This document shows positions 5,387 through 7,189 of a stretch of 7,189 nucleotides of DNA, in pieces. Each line of letters starts with the position of its first letter. Position 1 is the stretch's first letter. The stretch is from positions 1-7,189 of the forward strand of contig JAJISG010000215.1 in the NCBI GenBank assembly GCA_022848835.1, read 5' to 3'. The notes beneath the pieces were generated by a model that searched no databases, was not told the origin of the DNA, and was given only the letters and a program-made list of their open reading frames with translations. This DNA is from Thermoplasmatota archaeon. GTDB lineage: Archaea > Thermoplasmatota > Thermoplasmata > RBG-16-68-12 > JAJISG01. A program made the position numbers and the translations under genes.

Positions 5387-6355
5387 ATGCAACAGATCTG
5401 GGTGGAGAAGTACAGGCCCAAGAGCCTCGATGAGGTCGTCAATCAGGACGAAGTGGTGGATCGTCTCAAGGCCTACGTCAGGACGGGAAATCTCCCTCAT
5501 CTTCTCTTCGCTGGCCCCGCGGGCACGGGAAAGACCACCTGCGCAATCGCCCTCGCCAGGGAACTCTTCGGAGAAGACTGGCGGACCAACTTCGCCGAAA
5601 CTAATGCGAGTGATGCTCGCGGGATAGACGTTATCCGAACCACAATCAAGAACCAGGCCCGGATGGCGCCTATTGGAGCCAGAGGTTTCAAGATCCTTTT
5701 CCTGGACGAGGCGGACCACCTCACCAACGACGCCCAGGCCGCCCTCCGCAGGACCATGGAGATGTACACACGAACGGCCCGCTTCGTCATCTCCGTCAAC
5801 TACTCCAGCAGGATAATCCCGCCCATCCAGAGCCGCTGCGCCCTGTTCAGGTTCCGGCCCCTCAAACCCGAGCATGTGACCGCCTATGTGTCCCGCATAG
5901 CGAAGGCGGAGGGCTTGGAGGTGAAGGAAGATGGCATGGAGGCCCTGGTGTACGTCGCTCGAGGCGACTTGAGGAAGGTCACCAACGCCCTCCAGGTGGC
6001 GGCCGCTCTCTCCAACGTCATCGACTCCGATTCCCTCTACAGGGCCGCTGGTGCTGCGAGACCCGAGGACGTCCGCCAGATGGTGGAGGCGGCCCTGAAG
6101 GGCGACTTTCTGGGGGCCAGGACGATGCTGGACGATCTCTTGATTGAGTATGGTCTGGCAGCCGAGGATCTCATGAAGGAGATATACCGGAGTGTGTACG
6201 ACCTCGGCATCCCGGACGAGATCAAGGTCGAGATGGTGGACCGGGTCGGTGAGACCGACTTCAGGCTGATCCAGGGCAGCAACCCCCGAATCCAGCTGGA
6301 GGCCCTGCTATCCAGCTTCGCCTTGATGGGGAGAGGCCTGGGGGGGACGGAGTAG
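5387..6355 (+). CDS. rfcS: Replication factor C small subunit (clamp loader ATPase)
   Basis: RfcS is the repeated ATPase subunit of the archaeal clamp loader, which with RfcL opens the PCNA ring and places it on primed DNA. This 322-residue protein has the family's usual length, with no intein or frameshift. It opens with the typical IWVEKYRPKSLDEVV. Walker A is GPAGTGKTT (43-51, Lys49) and Walker B is LFLDEAD (104-110). Sensor 1 is in SVNYSSRI (Asn138). The SRC motif (149-151) supplies the arginine finger, and sensor 2 is in GDLRKVTN (193-200, Arg196). LRRTMEMYTRT and IQSRCALFRFRPLKPEHV are RFC hallmarks. The C-terminal collar helices run from about 225 to 315. The gene has its own promoter and looks separate from the protease operon; rfcL is not in the window. 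The identification is very secure. Confidence 0.98.
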   Translation: MQQIWVEKYRPKSLDEVVNQDEVVDRLKAYVRTGNLPHLLFAGPAGTGKTTCAIALARELFGEDWRTNFAETNASDARGIDVIRTTIKNQARMAPIGARGFKILFLDEADHLTNDAQAALRRTMEMYTRTARFVISVNYSSRIIPPIQSRCALFRFRPLKPEHVTAYVSRIAKAEGLEVKEDGMEALVYVARGDLRKVTNALQVAAALSNVIDSDSLYRAAGAARPEDVRQMVEAALKGDFLGARTMLDDLLIEYGLAAEDLMKEIYRSVYDLGIPDEIKVEMVDRVGETDFRLIQGSNPRIQLEALLSSFALMGRGLGGTE

Positions 6356-6385
6356 GCTGTTATCCACAAAGAGAATGATAGCCTA
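6353..6385 (+). terminator. Weak inverted repeat after rfcS, possible transcript end
   Basis: TAGGCT (6353-6358, starting at the rfcS stop codon) pairs with AGCCTA (6380-6385), six base pairs with a 21-base A-rich loop, followed by ACCTTTATT. The stem is short and the loop long, so a role as terminator is only a possibility. The trailing T-rich bases are better explained as the next gene's TATA box. Confidence 0.15.
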
Positions 6386-6387
6386 AC

Positions 6388-6395
6388 CTTTATTA
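6388..6395 (+). promoter_or_regulatory. Candidate TATA box for the right-edge membrane protein
   Basis: CTTTATTA is centred about 35 bases before the ATG at 6427. That matches the rfcS spacing and predicts a leader of under 10 bases. No strong Shine-Dalgarno stands at the right distance. Confidence 0.5.
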
Positions 6396-6399
6396 GCGC

Positions 6400-6426
6400 T
6401 CTGACGGAGGCTTCGCAGGCGTCAGA
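6400..6426. repeat. 7-bp inverted repeat abutting the start codon of the last gene
   Basis: TCTGACG (6400-6406) and CGTCAGA (6420-6426) are exact reverse complements with a 13-base spacer, ending on the base before the ATG. The predicted transcription start (about 6418) falls inside, so the repeat would act as DNA, for instance as an operator for a dimeric repressor, rather than as an RNA hairpin. Confidence 0.35.
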
Positions 6427-7189
6427 ATGAGGACTGCATCAAGGCATCTCGGTAGACTCTCTCCAAAGTTGCTGAATGTCATCTTCTGGATACCCTTTGT
6501 CGCCATCGCCATTGCCTCATTCTTCATGGCGCCCTCCCTGGGGTACTTCTACTCCCCTGAGCTCTCCCTGGCGACCTACGGCACCGCAGTCCAGGCGGTT
6601 GGTGCCCTCCTGGCCATCGTCGCGGCTGGCCTCTTCATGATGAAGCTCAAGATCGATTCTACCGTCAGCAACCTGGAGGAGCGGACCCTGGGGGTTCTCA
6701 ACAACCGCCTCGGCTGGTCGGCCATCAGGTGGAGTGACGACCTGGAGGAGCACTTGGAGGAGGAGCTGGTGGGTGCAGCCTATCCCGACGTGGGGCCAGT
6801 CCAAGCCTCCGGAGACTATCTGGAGAAGGAGCTAGACGAGCTGCTAGACGCCATCCTGGCGAAGGACAGCCCAGGGGGGCAGGCACAGCAGGAGGTGGTC
6901 TACCAGGAGGCGAGGACCACCTTGAGCTCCGACGTGAAGGAGGTCCTGGGCGCCATGAGGGAGCGGAGATCCCTCCTAGCCCGTCGCCGGGACCTCATAA
7001 GGGTCATGGGCGGGCCAATAGCCATGCTCGCTGTGCTGGTGGCGTCTGCCGCTTGGGCGCTGCCCGCCAGCGGTGGCTTCCTTGCGGCCCAGGCCAACTT
7101 CAACACCGCCTTGCTGTTCATGGAGACGTACGGAGGTGTAGTCGCCCTCCTGTTCACGGTTGTCGCTGCTTTGAGAGCAGCCCTATCCT
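6427..7189 (+). CDS. Multi-TM membrane protein with a central acidic hydrophilic region, partial (3' end outside window)
   Basis: Reading from the ATG at 6427 gives 254 residues without a stop up to the window edge. I do not recognise the family. Two TM helices lie near the N terminus (about 16-38 and 52-74). A hydrophilic, Glu/Asp-rich, probably helical region follows at about 75-180 (DDLEEHLEEELVGAAYP, YLEKELDELLDAILAKD), which could form coiled coils. A strongly basic patch RERRSLLARRRDLIR (178-192) precedes a third TM (about 194-213), and a fourth begins near 236. By the positive-inside rule the central region should be cytoplasmic, giving a paired-hairpin topology. The start is supported by the TATA box 35 bases upstream. 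It is probably transcribed apart from rfcS. Function cannot be inferred. Confidence 0.8.
   Translation, partial: MRTASRHLGRLSPKLLNVIFWIPFVAIAIASFFMAPSLGYFYSPELSLATYGTAVQAVGALLAIVAAGLFMMKLKIDSTVSNLEERTLGVLNNRLGWSAIRWSDDLEEHLEEELVGAAYPDVGPVQASGDYLEKELDELLDAILAKDSPGGQAQQEVVYQEARTTLSSDVKEVLGAMRERRSLLARRRDLIRVMGGPIAMLAVLVASAAWALPASGGFLAAQANFNTALLFMETYGGVVALLFTVVAALRAALS

Noticed and set aside
1..7189. CRISPR arrays, insertion sequences, tRNA or rRNA genes
   Set aside because: No regularly spaced repeats, transposase-like frames, terminal inverted repeats, or tRNA/rRNA-like stretches were seen in any gap.

Overview
This 7.2 kb window looks archaeal. The clearest marker is a complete replication factor C small subunit (rfcS), an archaeal/eukaryotic-type clamp-loader gene. 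Several genes are also preceded by TATA-like boxes about 32-36 bases before the start codon, as expected for leaderless or short-leader archaeal transcripts. The RfcS sequence feels closest to Thermoplasmatota-type proteins, but that is a recollection-level impression and not a firm placement. The DNA is GC-rich in genes and richer in A+T between them.

Layout: (1) At the left edge, on the minus strand, lies the 5' part of a secreted protein with a signal peptide and a start resembling an F5/8 type C (discoidin-like, carbohydrate-binding) domain. (2) A divergent intergenic region (382-524) separates it from an unrecognised acidic 145-residue protein. (3) Four plus-strand genes follow with an operon-like arrangement: an 8-TM protein fused to a RimK-related ATP-grasp ligase; a membrane-anchored subtilisin starting 1 base after the ligase stop; a 115-residue three-TM protein; and a Nal1-like trypsin-fold serine protease overlapping it. 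(4) After a 116-base gap comes rfcS with its own promoter. (5) A multi-TM protein with a central acidic segment runs off the right edge.

The most interesting part is 1033-5270. In bacteria the 7TM domain is normally attached to an inactive transglutaminase and encoded beside a separate ATP-grasp 'alpha-L-glutamate ligase-like' gene and a peptidase. Here the transglutaminase domain is missing, the 7TM unit is fused directly to the ATP-grasp enzyme, and the neighbours are two serine proteases. A plausible reading is a membrane-associated peptide-bond-forming (amidoligase) system paired with proteases. The substrate cannot be read from sequence. Two genes (1-381 minus and 6427-7189 plus) are cut by the window edges.
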